From assembly GCA_023396345.1 (NCBI GenBank), contig JAEWWO010000291.1, positions 1 through 8,454 of the forward strand: DNA of 8,454 bases, read 5' to 3'. Source of the stretch: Bacteroidota bacterium. GTDB lineage: Bacteria > Bacteroidota > Bacteroidia > Chitinophagales > Chitinophagaceae. Positions 1 to 6,576 of this stretch are shown here, one piece after another. Position 1 is the stretch's first letter; every line of letters begins with the position of its first letter. Under the pieces are notes generated by a model that saw only the letters and a list, made by a program, of their open reading frames with translations, made no database searches and was not told the DNA's origin. The position numbers and the translations under genes are program-made.

Positions 1-375
1 CCTTACAGAGAAGGTGGGTGGTCGCCTGCACAGTTTGTGCATCATATGGCTGATAGCAGTATCAATTATTATGCAAGATGCAAATTTGCTTTGGCGCAGG
101 ATAATCCGATTGTTACGCCTTTTGATCAGGATGCCTGGATAAAATTAAATGATAACACAGTTCCTGTTGAACTATCGATTACTCTGTTACATGCTATACA
201 CAAAAAGTGGGAAGCATTGTTGAGTAATTTATCAGAATCAGACTGGATGCGTACAGTTGTTTATCCTGACAGAGAGAAACCTGTAAAGTTGTGGAACCTT
301 TTATTGGTAAGCATTTGGCACGGTAAGCATCACACACAACAAATTATAGCATTCAGAAAAAACAAAAATTTTTAA
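1..375 (+). CDS. DinB/YfiT-family putative metal-dependent hydrolase or thiol transferase, 5'-truncated
   Basis: Open from the first base (frame 1, 124 codons, stop TAA at 373-375), so the start lies outside the window. The GTG at 37 is an internal Val codon, because clear homology continues upstream of it (PYREGGWSPAQFVHHMADS). That stretch matches the YfiT-like branch of the DinB four-helix superfamily, where the first metal-ligand His lies in a VHHxADS motif (His14 or His15 counting from base 1). The other two expected ligands are in WHGKHHTQQI near the C-terminus, His107 and His111, with H-x3-H spacing. Family knowledge: B. subtilis YfiT binds Ni/Zn, and relatives are annotated as putative bacillithiol transferases; substrate is unknown here. 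About 50 N-terminal residues are missing. ilvB starts 28 nt downstream, so cotranscription is possible, but a functional link to branched-chain amino acid synthesis is not evident. Confidence 0.85.
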   Translation, partial: PYREGGWSPAQFVHHMADSSINYYARCKFALAQDNPIVTPFDQDAWIKLNDNTVPVELSITLLHAIHKKWEALLSNLSESDWMRTVVYPDREKPVKLWNLLLVSIWHGKHHTQQIIAFRKNKNF

Positions 376-403
376 TAATTATAAATTAAATAAATAAAAC
401 AAA

Positions 404-2095
404 ATGGCAGAGTTAAGCGGTTCACAGGCAGTATTGGAAGCACTACTTGCCGAAAATATAAGCACTATTTTCGGTTATCCGGGTGGTGCCATTATGCCTA
501 TTTATGATGCGTTGTACGATTACAACGAAAAAATTAAACACATTTTAGTTCGTCATGAACAGGGAGCTATTCATGCGGCACAAGGTTTTGCAAGAGTTTC
601 AGGTGATGTGGGTGTCGTCTTCGCTACAAGTGGACCGGGCGCAACTAACTTGGTTACAGGACTTGCTGACGCCATGATTGACAGTACACCGTTGGTTTGT
701 ATTACCGGACAGGTATTTGCTCATTTACTAGGTACAGATGCTTTTCAAGAAACAGATGTGGTAAACATCACAACACCGGTTACTAAATGGAATTATCAGA
801 TTACAGAAGCTAAGGAAATTCCTGCAGTTTTAGCCAAAGCATTTTTAATTGCTAAAACAGGAAGACCCGGACCGGTATTAATTGATATTACCAAGAATGC
901 ACAGATAGAAAAATTTGAATTTCCCGGTTATGAGAAATGTAATTATATCAGAAGTTACAGACCAAAACCTATCATCAGAAAAGAATATATAGAAAGAGCA
1001 GCAAATCTTATCAATGAAGCTAAAAAACCTTTCGTTGTTTTTGGTCAGGGCGTGATGCTGGGAAATGCAGAAAAAGAATTTATTGAATTTATAGAAAAAG
1101 CTGATATTCCTTCAGGATGGACAATTATGGGTGAAAGTGCTATTCCTTCGGATCACAGGCTGGGCGTGGGTATGCTGGGTATGCATGGTAATTACGCACC
1201 AAATGTAATGACTAATGAATGTGATGTTTTAATCGCTATCGGTATGCGTTTTGACGACCGCGTTACCGGTAGATTAGACAAATATGCTAAACAGGCACAG
1301 ATTATTCATCTTGATATTGATCCTGCGGAAATTGATAAAAATGTAAAATCAACAGTTCCTGTTTGGGGTGATTGTAAAGAAACATTACCCATGCTGACAG
1401 AATTAATTGAGAAAAAAGACAGAAGCGAATGGCTGCAACAATTCCGTGAGCTGGAAAAAGAAGAAGTTAAAGAAGTCATTACCGAAGAGATGAATCCGCA
1501 AACGGATATCATGACTATGGGTGAAGTTATAAAACATCTGAATGAATTAACAAACGGTGATGCCGTATTGGTTACAGACGTTGGACAACATCAAATGGTT
1601 ACCTGCAGATATGGTAAGTTTAATAAAACAAGAAGCAACATCACTTCAGGCGGATTAGGTACCATGGGCTTTGGACTTCCTGCGGCAATTGGTGCTGCGT
1701 ATGGTGCTCCGGACAGAACAGTAGTTGGTATTGTTGGTGACGGTGGTATTCAGATGACCATTCAGGAGTTCGGTACAATCATGCAATTTAAAACCAACGT
1801 AAAAATATTGATTTTAAATAATGAATTTTTAGGAATGGTACGCCAGTGGCAGCAACTGTTTCACGACAAGCGCTATTCATTTGTAAACATAGAAAGTCCT
1901 AATTATCAGAAAGTGTGCGAAGGATATGGAATAGCTTCTAAAAAAATTACCGACAGAAAAGATTTGGAAGCCGGACTAAAAGAAATGCTGGAACATGACG
2001 GAGCATATGTGCTGGAAGTAATGGTGGGTAAAGAAAACAATGTATTCCCGATGGTACCACAGGGAAACAGTGTAAGTGAAATAAGATTAAAATAA
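404..2095 (+). CDS. ilvB: Acetolactate (acetohydroxyacid) synthase, large catalytic subunit
   Basis: ThDP-dependent condensation of two pyruvates to 2-acetolactate (Val/Leu branch), or of pyruvate with 2-oxobutyrate to 2-aceto-2-hydroxybutyrate (Ile branch); cytoplasmic, paired with the IlvN subunit encoded next. The 563 residues match the family's usual 560-590. The N-terminal PYR domain has FGYPGGAIMPIYDAL (about 23-37) and the ThDP-activating Glu52 in VRHEQGA. The middle FAD-type domain has the conserved GMLGMHGN and GMRFDDRVTGR stretches. The C-terminal PP domain carries the Mg/ThDP motif from GDGG (445-448) to Asn472-Asn473, then LGMVRQWQ, whose Trp482 corresponds to the substrate-channel Trp of known synthases. 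The ATG at 404 follows an AT-rich leader with no Shine-Dalgarno, normal for Bacteroidota. The 28-nt upstream gap has no leader-peptide attenuator or T-box, so expression probably comes from further upstream. Homologous paralogues such as glyoxylate carboligase are disfavoured by the adjacent ilvN. Confidence 0.97.
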   Translation: MAELSGSQAVLEALLAENISTIFGYPGGAIMPIYDALYDYNEKIKHILVRHEQGAIHAAQGFARVSGDVGVVFATSGPGATNLVTGLADAMIDSTPLVCITGQVFAHLLGTDAFQETDVVNITTPVTKWNYQITEAKEIPAVLAKAFLIAKTGRPGPVLIDITKNAQIEKFEFPGYEKCNYIRSYRPKPIIRKEYIERAANLINEAKKPFVVFGQGVMLGNAEKEFIEFIEKADIPSGWTIMGESAIPSDHRLGVGMLGMHGNYAPNVMTNECDVLIAIGMRFDDRVTGRLDKYAKQAQIIHLDIDPAEIDKNVKSTVPVWGDCKETLPMLTELIEKKDRSEWLQQFRELEKEEVKEVITEEMNPQTDIMTMGEVIKHLNELTNGDAVLVTDVGQHQMVTCRYGKFNKTRSNITSGGLGTMGFGLPAAIGAAYGAPDRTVVGIVGDGGIQMTIQEFGTIMQFKTNVKILILNNEFLGMVRQWQQLFHDKRYSFVNIESPNYQKVCEGYGIASKKITDRKDLEAGLKEMLEHDGAYVLEVMVGKENNVFPMVPQGNSVSEIRLK

Positions 2096-2202
2096 AGCCC
2101 CTTAATCCCCTAAGGGGAAAAGGAACGGGCTATTAAAAATTTGATACAAAAGAAGATATTAAATCATAGAAAAACCTGCCCTTTGGGGAATAAAAAGGGG
2201 CT
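2096..2202 (+). repeat. Palindromic (REP/MITE-like) element in the ilvB-ilvN gap
   Basis: The ends form an 8-bp perfect inverted repeat: AGCCCCTT at 2096-2103 and AAGGGGCT at 2195-2202. Just inside each end is a second G/C block arranged symmetrically: TCCCCTAAGGGG at 2106-2117, and CCCTTTGGGGA at 2179-2189, whose reverse complement is TCCCCAAAGGG. The left block is itself a small hairpin (stem 2106-2110 with 2114-2118, 3-nt loop). AGCCC at 2096-2100 can also pair with GGGCT at 2127-2131. The element begins one base after the ilvB stop and ends six bases before the ilvN ATG, so it fills almost the whole 113-nt gap. C4/G4-rich palindromes of this style are, from memory, common dispersed intergenic repeats in Bacteroidota. 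No coding capacity and no clear target-site duplication are visible. It could act as an mRNA processing or stability hairpin that sets the IlvB:IlvN ratio. Confidence 0.7.
2196..2200 (+). promoter_or_regulatory. Possible Shine-Dalgarno-like AGGGG before ilvN, supplied by the repeat's right end
   Basis: AGGGG lies 8 nt before the ilvN ATG, within the right terminal repeat of the palindromic element. Every other start in the window has an A/T-rich upstream region with no G-rich ribosome site. It may be fortuitous, because Bacteroidota ribosomes generally make little use of Shine-Dalgarno pairing. The same bases can pair with 2096-2103, which would mask them. Confidence 0.3.
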
Positions 2203-2208
2203 ATCATT

Positions 2209-2802
2209 ATGAGCAATAAACAAGAATATACAATTACCATATTTACCGAGAATCAGATTGGTCTGTTAAACAGAATTGCCATTATGTTCTCCAGAAGAAA
2301 AATAAATGTAGAAAGTCTGAATGTATCTCCTACAGAGATTGAAGGCATTTCAAGATTTACAATTGTAATTGATGAAACCGAAGATCTGATTCGTAAAATT
2401 TGTCGTCAGATAGAAAAACAGGTAGAAGTACTGAAAGCCTATTACAGTACAAATGACGAAATCATCTGGCAGGAGCTGGCATTGTACAAAGTGCCTACAG
2501 ATGTTATCGCTGAAAAAGCAGTGGTAGAAAGACTTCTGCGCGAATGTGGTGCACAGGCAGTAGTAATCAGAAATGATTATACTGTATTTGAAAACGTGGG
2601 TCACAGAGAGGAAATAGACAAACTGCTGGAAGCACTTGCTCCGTTCGGTTTGATAGAATTTGTGCGCAGTGCAAGAATCGCTATCATTAAAAACAGTCAG
2701 GGTTTCCACGAAAAATTAAAAGAATTTGAAGCAGAAGCTCCGTCACGCGAAGTAATAGAAAATGAGTTTCTCGATAAGAACGAACAGGTATTTACCATGT
2801 AG
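2209..2802 (+). CDS. ilvN: Acetolactate synthase small (regulatory) subunit
   Basis: Regulatory partner of the large subunit; it stimulates catalysis and confers valine feedback inhibition in this family. The N-terminal ACT domain (about 7-80) has the diagnostic RRKINVESLNVSPTE stretch and GISRFTIVID. Residues equivalent to the E. coli IlvH valine contacts are kept: Asn15, Gly18 and Asn33, with the same spacing as Asn11, Gly14 and Asn29. Valine control is therefore plausible. The usual Pro/Ser before that Gly is Ile17. A linker containing QELALYKVPT leads into the C-terminal ALS small-subunit domain, with KLLEALAPFGLIEFVRSARIAI at about 143-165. At 197 residues it is longer than E. coli IlvH (163), mainly through the linker and a charged tail. 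Its order directly after ilvB supports the call. The translation start sits just beyond a palindromic repeat, which may modulate its level. Confidence 0.95.
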   Translation: MSNKQEYTITIFTENQIGLLNRIAIMFSRRKINVESLNVSPTEIEGISRFTIVIDETEDLIRKICRQIEKQVEVLKAYYSTNDEIIWQELALYKVPTDVIAEKAVVERLLRECGAQAVVIRNDYTVFENVGHREEIDKLLEALAPFGLIEFVRSARIAIIKNSQGFHEKLKEFEAEAPSREVIENEFLDKNEQVFTM

Positions 2803-2861
2803 TTGAACTACGAAAATTTATTAATAAAAATCAAACTTTAATCAAAAAATAAAAAACAAAA

Positions 2862-3908
2862 ATGGCAAAATTAAATTTTGGCGGTGTAGAAGAAAATGTA
2901 GTAACCCGCGAAGAATTTCCACTTTCTAAAGCACAGGAAGTATTGAAAGATGAAACAGTTGCTGTAATTGGTTATGGTGTACAGGGACCAGGTCAGGCAT
3001 TAAATCAAAAAGATAATGGAATCAATGTTATAGTAGGACAAAGAAAAAATTCTAAAACCTGGGATAAAGCAATTGCTGACGGATTTGTTCCCGGCGAAAC
3101 TTTATTTGAAATAGAAGAAGCTTTAGAAAAAGGTACCATTATTTGTTATCTGTTAAGCGATGCTGCTCAGATTGAATTGTGGCCTTTGGTTCAGAAACAT
3201 TTAACTGCCGGAAAAGCTTTGTATTTCTCTCATGGCTTCGGTATTACTTTTAATGAACAAACAGGTATCGTTCCTCCGGCTGATGTAGATGTAATCCTTG
3301 TTGCACCAAAAGGTTCGGGTACTTCTTTGCGTCGTATGTTCCTGCAAGGTCGCGGACTCAACAGCAGTTTTGCTATCTATCAGGACGCTACAGGTAAAGC
3401 TAAAGACAGAGCCATTGCATTAGGTATTGCTGTGGGAAGTGGCTATTTGTTTGAGACAGATTTTAAAAAAGAAGTGTACAGCGATTTAACCGGAGAGCGC
3501 GGGACATTGATGGGCGCCATTCAGGGAATTTTTGCAGCACAGTACGAAGTATTGCGTTCCAAAGGTCACACACCATCAGAAGCATTTAACGAAACTGTAG
3601 AAGAGCTTACACAATCTTTAATGCCATTGGTTGCAGAAAACGGTATGGACTGGATGTATGCAAACTGTTCAACAACCGCACAACGCGGAGCTTTGGACTG
3701 GTGGAAGAAATTTAAAGATGCTACCCAGCCTGTATTTGAAGAGTTGTATGAAAGTGTAGCTACAGGTAAAGAATCTCAACGTTCCATAGACAGCAACTCT
3801 CAGTCTGATTATCGAGAAAAACTGAATGCTGAATTAAAAGAATTGCAGGATAGCGAAATGTGGCAGGCAGGTAAAACTGTAAGAAGTTTAAGACCTGAAA
3901 ATAACTAA
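2862..3908 (+). CDS. ilvC: Ketol-acid reductoisomerase, class I (short form)
   Basis: Mg- and NAD(P)H-dependent alkyl migration and reduction of acetolactate or acetohydroxybutyrate to the dihydroxy acids, the second common step of Val/Leu/Ile synthesis. The N-terminal Rossmann domain carries GYGVQGPGQALN (37-48), with Pro-Gly where many homologues have His-Ala. The coenzyme loop GQRKNSK has Arg61, Lys62 and Ser64, favouring NADPH (inference). The conserved SHGF gives the active-site His124. The knotted C-terminal domain supplies metal ligands Asp208 and Glu212 (DLTGE), Glu244 and Glu248, and substrate-binding Ser270 (CSTTAQ). These spacings match class I. With 348 residues and a single knotted domain, it is not the roughly 490-residue class II form of E. 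coli. The start is preceded by an A-rich leader in a 59-nt gap after ilvN. The next reaction, dihydroxyacid dehydratase (ilvD), is not encoded in the window. Confidence 0.97.
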   Translation: MAKLNFGGVEENVVTREEFPLSKAQEVLKDETVAVIGYGVQGPGQALNQKDNGINVIVGQRKNSKTWDKAIADGFVPGETLFEIEEALEKGTIICYLLSDAAQIELWPLVQKHLTAGKALYFSHGFGITFNEQTGIVPPADVDVILVAPKGSGTSLRRMFLQGRGLNSSFAIYQDATGKAKDRAIALGIAVGSGYLFETDFKKEVYSDLTGERGTLMGAIQGIFAAQYEVLRSKGHTPSEAFNETVEELTQSLMPLVAENGMDWMYANCSTTAQRGALDWWKKFKDATQPVFEELYESVATGKESQRSIDSNSQSDYREKLNAELKELQDSEMWQAGKTVRSLRPENN

Positions 3909-3919
3909 AAATTTATGAA

Positions 3920-4043
3920 GCTGTCTAAAAAAGATTGTCATTCAGAACGGAGTGAAGAATATAAAATACAATATTTAGAATCCTTCATTTCTCCTTATAA
4001 ACCGTGATTCGCTCAGAACGATAAATAATCTTTTTTAGACAGT
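3920..4043 (+). repeat. Large inverted-repeat (MITE/REP-like) element in the ilvC-ilvA gap
   Basis: A perfect 16-bp inverted repeat flanks the element: CTGTCTAAAAAAGATT at 3921-3936 and its exact reverse complement at 4027-4042, with a further G-T wobble at 3920/4043. Inside are partly symmetric arms: GTCATTCAGAACGGAGTGAA begins at 3937, and the region 4008-4026 reads as a diverged reverse complement of it (TTCGCTCAGAACGATAA). GAAGAAT at 3954 and AGAATCCTTC at 3977 add another internal pairing. The 'GTCATTC.GAACG.AGTGAAGAAT' type is, from memory, a frequent dispersed intergenic palindrome in Bacteroidota. It fills most of the 162-nt ilvC-ilvA gap and contains no ORF. The right arm is followed by TCTCTTTT, so the hairpin could cause partial termination or act as an mRNA end or processing site. 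That function is inferred. Confidence 0.75.
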
Positions 4044-4070
4044 CTCTTTTATTAAAAAAACAACAAGCGG

Positions 4071-5330
4071 ATGTTTGATTTTGATCAAATAGAAAATCTG
4101 AATGTTGACTTTGAAAAAGCCAGCAAAAGATTAAAAGAGGTAGTGAAACACACGCCATTGCAATTCAACCGAAATCTTTCTGCAAAATATAACTGCAATG
4201 TCTATCTTAAAAGAGAAGATTTACAGATTGTGCGATCGTATAATCTGCGTGGAGCATATAATATGATTAGTTCACTGCCTAAAGAAGCTGTAAAGAACGG
4301 AGTTGTTTGTGCAAGTGCTGGCAATCACGCACAGGGATTTGCTTTCAGCTGTAAGGCGCTGGACATAAAAGGTATTGTATACATGCCGAGCATTACTCCC
4401 AAACAAAAGATTAATCAGACAAAAATGTTCGGAGGTGAAAATATTGAAATTGTTTTGTTTGGAGATAATTTTGATGATTGCGCCACGCAGGCCAAACATT
4501 TTGCCTTAGAAAATCAAATGACTTTTATTCCTCCTTTCGATCATGAAAAAATAATTGAAGGTCAGGGAACCATTGCACATGAAATTTTTGAAGATAAAGA
4601 GCCGATAGATTTTATTTTTATACCCGTTGGCGGTGGCGGATTGTTGTCAGGTGTTGGAGCTTATACGAAAAAATTTCATCCTGATACAAAAATAATTGCT
4701 GTAGAACCCGAAGGTGCGCCCTCTCTTACAGAAGCCTTTAAACAAGGCGGGCCGGTTACCTTAGGTAAAATAAATAGTTTTGTTGATGGTGCTGCCGTTA
4801 AGCGCATCGGAGATTTAAATTATATTGTAGCAAAAGAAGTTACCGATGAAGTAACAAGAGTTCCGGAAGGAAAAATATGTTCTTCTATTCTGGAATTGTA
4901 TAACAAAGATGCTATAGTTGCAGAACCTGCAGGAGCCTTATCTATTGCAGCATTGGATGAATATCGCGATCGCATTGTAGGTAAAAATGTGGTGTGTATT
5001 GTAAGCGGCAGTAATAACGATATTGATCGTATGCCTGAGATAAAGGAATTGTCTTTGCAGTACGAAGGACTGAAACATTATTTTCTTATTCGCTTTGTGC
5101 AAAGACCCGGTGCATTACGTGAGTTCTTGAATGAAGTACTCGGTCCAAATGATGATATTTCCCGCTTTGAATATATCCACAAAACCAATAAAGAAAACGG
5201 TCCTGCTTTAGTGGGTATCGAACTCCTGAATAAAATTGATTACAACCCGTTGATAGAAAGAATGATTAAGTATAATATTGATTTTACTGAACTGAATAAA
5301 AATGATATTTTATTTGAGTATCTTGTATAA
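4071..5330 (+). CDS. ilvA: Threonine ammonia-lyase, biosynthetic (threonine dehydratase); PLP lysine replaced by Asn
   Basis: The family deaminates L-threonine to 2-oxobutyrate, the committed step to isoleucine, in the cytoplasm. The 419 residues align end to end with the B. subtilis-type short IlvA: a fold-type II PLP catalytic domain (about 15-325) and one C-terminal ACT-like domain (about 335-419, with QRPGALREFL and LGPNDDISRFEY). Cofactor motifs SAGNHAQG (82-89), the phosphate-binding Gly187-Gly190 loop and SGSNND (312-317) are intact. However, the Schiff-base lysine expected in S-[FY]-K-x-R-G-A is Asn58 (SYNLRGA, codon AAT at 4242-4244). Known IlvA proteins have Lys there, so as written the enzyme should not form the internal aldimine. 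The rest of the frame is undamaged, which suggests a single point change or sequence error rather than an old pseudogene. Position after ilvC supports the isoleucine role. A palindromic element in the preceding gap may lower its expression. Confidence 0.9.
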   Translation: MFDFDQIENLNVDFEKASKRLKEVVKHTPLQFNRNLSAKYNCNVYLKREDLQIVRSYNLRGAYNMISSLPKEAVKNGVVCASAGNHAQGFAFSCKALDIKGIVYMPSITPKQKINQTKMFGGENIEIVLFGDNFDDCATQAKHFALENQMTFIPPFDHEKIIEGQGTIAHEIFEDKEPIDFIFIPVGGGGLLSGVGAYTKKFHPDTKIIAVEPEGAPSLTEAFKQGGPVTLGKINSFVDGAAVKRIGDLNYIVAKEVTDEVTRVPEGKICSSILELYNKDAIVAEPAGALSIAALDEYRDRIVGKNVVCIVSGSNNDIDRMPEIKELSLQYEGLKHYFLIRFVQRPGALREFLNEVLGPNDDISRFEYIHKTNKENGPALVGIELLNKIDYNPLIERMIKYNIDFTELNKNDILFEYLV

Positions 5331-5374
5331 GTCAATGTTCATCAGTATTTCAAAGGATTAATATTGACTGTTTG
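5331..5374 (+). terminator. Weak candidate terminator hairpin after ilvA
   Basis: GTCAATGTT at 5331-5339 pairs with AATATTGAC at 5360-5368 (9 bp including one G-U), leaving a 20-nt loop, followed by TGTTTGTT. The stem begins immediately after the ilvA stop. It is A/T-rich with a broken T tract, so termination would be inefficient. It marks a plausible boundary between the ilv block and serC-serA. Confidence 0.35.
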
Positions 5375-5410
5375 TTAGTATGATAATGAAGAAATAATAT
5401 TTTATTAATC

Positions 5411-5440
5411 CGTGTAATCCGTATTTGATTCTTACTTTTG
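5411..5440 (+). promoter_or_regulatory. Candidate Bacteroidota-type promoter for serC-serA
   Basis: TACTTTTG at 5433-5440 fits the Bacteroidota -7 consensus TAnnTTTG exactly. A weak -33-like CGTG (consensus TTTG/TTG) sits at 5411-5414, 18 nt upstream. Transcription would start near 5446, giving a leader of about 30 nt before the serC ATG at 5476. Placement in the 145-nt gap downstream of ilvA supports it; the poor -33 box keeps confidence moderate. Confidence 0.45.
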
Positions 5441-5475
5441 ATTGTTAAATAATGAAAATAAAATAAATATAAACT

Positions 5476-6558
5476 ATGGAAAGAGTGTTTAATTTTTCGG
5501 CAGGTCCTTCAGCACTGCCTGAAGCGGTACTTAGAAAAGCACAGACAGATTTATTGAATTACAGATCGGCAGGTATGTCGGTAATGGAGATGAGCCATCG
5601 TTCAAAAGATTATATGGCTATTATCCAGGCAGCCGAAAGTTCGTTGCGCGAGCTGATGCATATTCCGGAAAATTATAAAGTATTATTTTTACAGGGCGGC
5701 GCTTCCATGCAGTTTGCAATGGTACCGCTTAATCTGATGAATAAAAATAAAAAAGCAGATTATGTATTAACGGGCGTTTGGGCTAAGAAAGCATTTAAAG
5801 AAGCGGGCAGATACGGCAACGTAAATGTTGTGGCTTCTTCCGAAGATAAAACATTCAGCTACATACCACAATTAGATGCTTCAAAATTTGATGCGGATGC
5901 TGATTACTTTCATATCACAACAAACAATACTATTTACGGAACAAGATACAGTCAATTGCCTGAAACCGGCACTGTACCTTTAGTTGCGGTTATGTCGTCC
6001 GATATTTTATCTAAGAATTATGATGTATCTAAATTTGGATTGATATATGCAGGTGCGCAAAAAAATCTGGGAGCAGCAGGTGTAACGGTGGTCATCATCA
6101 AAGAAGATTTGGCAGGCAATGCAATGGATTTCACACCAACGATGCTGAAGTATCAAACGCATATTGAAAACGAATCTATGTTTAATACACCGCCGACATT
6201 TGGTATTTATATTTGCAAACTTGTTTTCGACTGGCTTAAAGAAATGGGGGGTGTTGATGCCATTGAAAAAATTAATATAGATAAAGCTAAGATTCTGTAT
6301 GATTATCTTGATGAATCTTCGTTGTTCAGCGGCACAGCCGAAGTGGCAGACAGATCTGTAATGAATGTTCCTTTTGTCACTACAAGTGATGAGCTGAATG
6401 ATAAATTCATCAAAGAGGCTACTGCAGCGGGTTTCGTGCAATTAAAAGGTCACAGATCAGTAGGAGGTATGCGTGCAAGTATGTATAATGCCATGCCATT
6501 GGAAGGTGTGAAACAGTTGGTGGCGTTTATGAAAAAATTTGAATCAGATAATAAATAA
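5476..6558 (+). CDS. serC: Phosphoserine aminotransferase
   Basis: PLP-dependent transamination of 3-phosphohydroxypyruvate with glutamate to give 3-phosphoserine, the second step of serine synthesis; in many bacteria it also acts on the 4-phosphohydroxythreonine intermediate of vitamin B6 synthesis. The 360 residues match the family (E. coli 362). Signatures are FSAGPSALPEAVL (7-19), substrate-phosphate residues His41-Arg42 in MSHRSKDY, the PLP-phosphate loop QGGAS (73-77), NNTIYGT, and the Schiff-base Lys196 in AGAQKNLGAAG. The C-terminal GHRSVGGMRASMYNA, with its conserved substrate-binding Arg residues, is present. The ATG at 5476 follows an A/T-rich leader without Shine-Dalgarno, as expected here. 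The stop is 18 nt before the serA start, so the two genes are almost certainly cotranscribed. Nothing in the sequence looks degraded or foreign. Confidence 0.97.
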   Translation: MERVFNFSAGPSALPEAVLRKAQTDLLNYRSAGMSVMEMSHRSKDYMAIIQAAESSLRELMHIPENYKVLFLQGGASMQFAMVPLNLMNKNKKADYVLTGVWAKKAFKEAGRYGNVNVVASSEDKTFSYIPQLDASKFDADADYFHITTNNTIYGTRYSQLPETGTVPLVAVMSSDILSKNYDVSKFGLIYAGAQKNLGAAGVTVVIIKEDLAGNAMDFTPTMLKYQTHIENESMFNTPPTFGIYICKLVFDWLKEMGGVDAIEKINIDKAKILYDYLDESSLFSGTAEVADRSVMNVPFVTTSDELNDKFIKEATAAGFVQLKGHRSVGGMRASMYNAMPLEGVKQLVAFMKKFESDNK

Positions 6559-6576
6559 AAATAAAATAAATCAGAA

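Noticed and set aside
37..375. Stand-alone 112-residue protein starting at GTG 37
   Set aside because: The frame is open back to base 1 and the upstream residues (PYREGGWSPAQF) belong to the same YfiT/DinB motif, so the gene is a 5'-truncated longer CDS.
1306..2709. Antisense open frames at 1306-1512 and 2350-2709
   Set aside because: They lie opposite ilvB and ilvN, are low-complexity or Cys/Phe-rich without a recognisable domain, and have no start context; they are shadows of the sense genes.
4272..4499. Antisense open frame opposite ilvA
   Set aside because: Short, no recognisable domain and fully inside a well-conserved sense CDS.
4071..5330. Calling ilvA a pseudogene
   Set aside because: The frame is full length with all motifs except one residue; a single missense codon does not justify a pseudogene call without read and relative checks.
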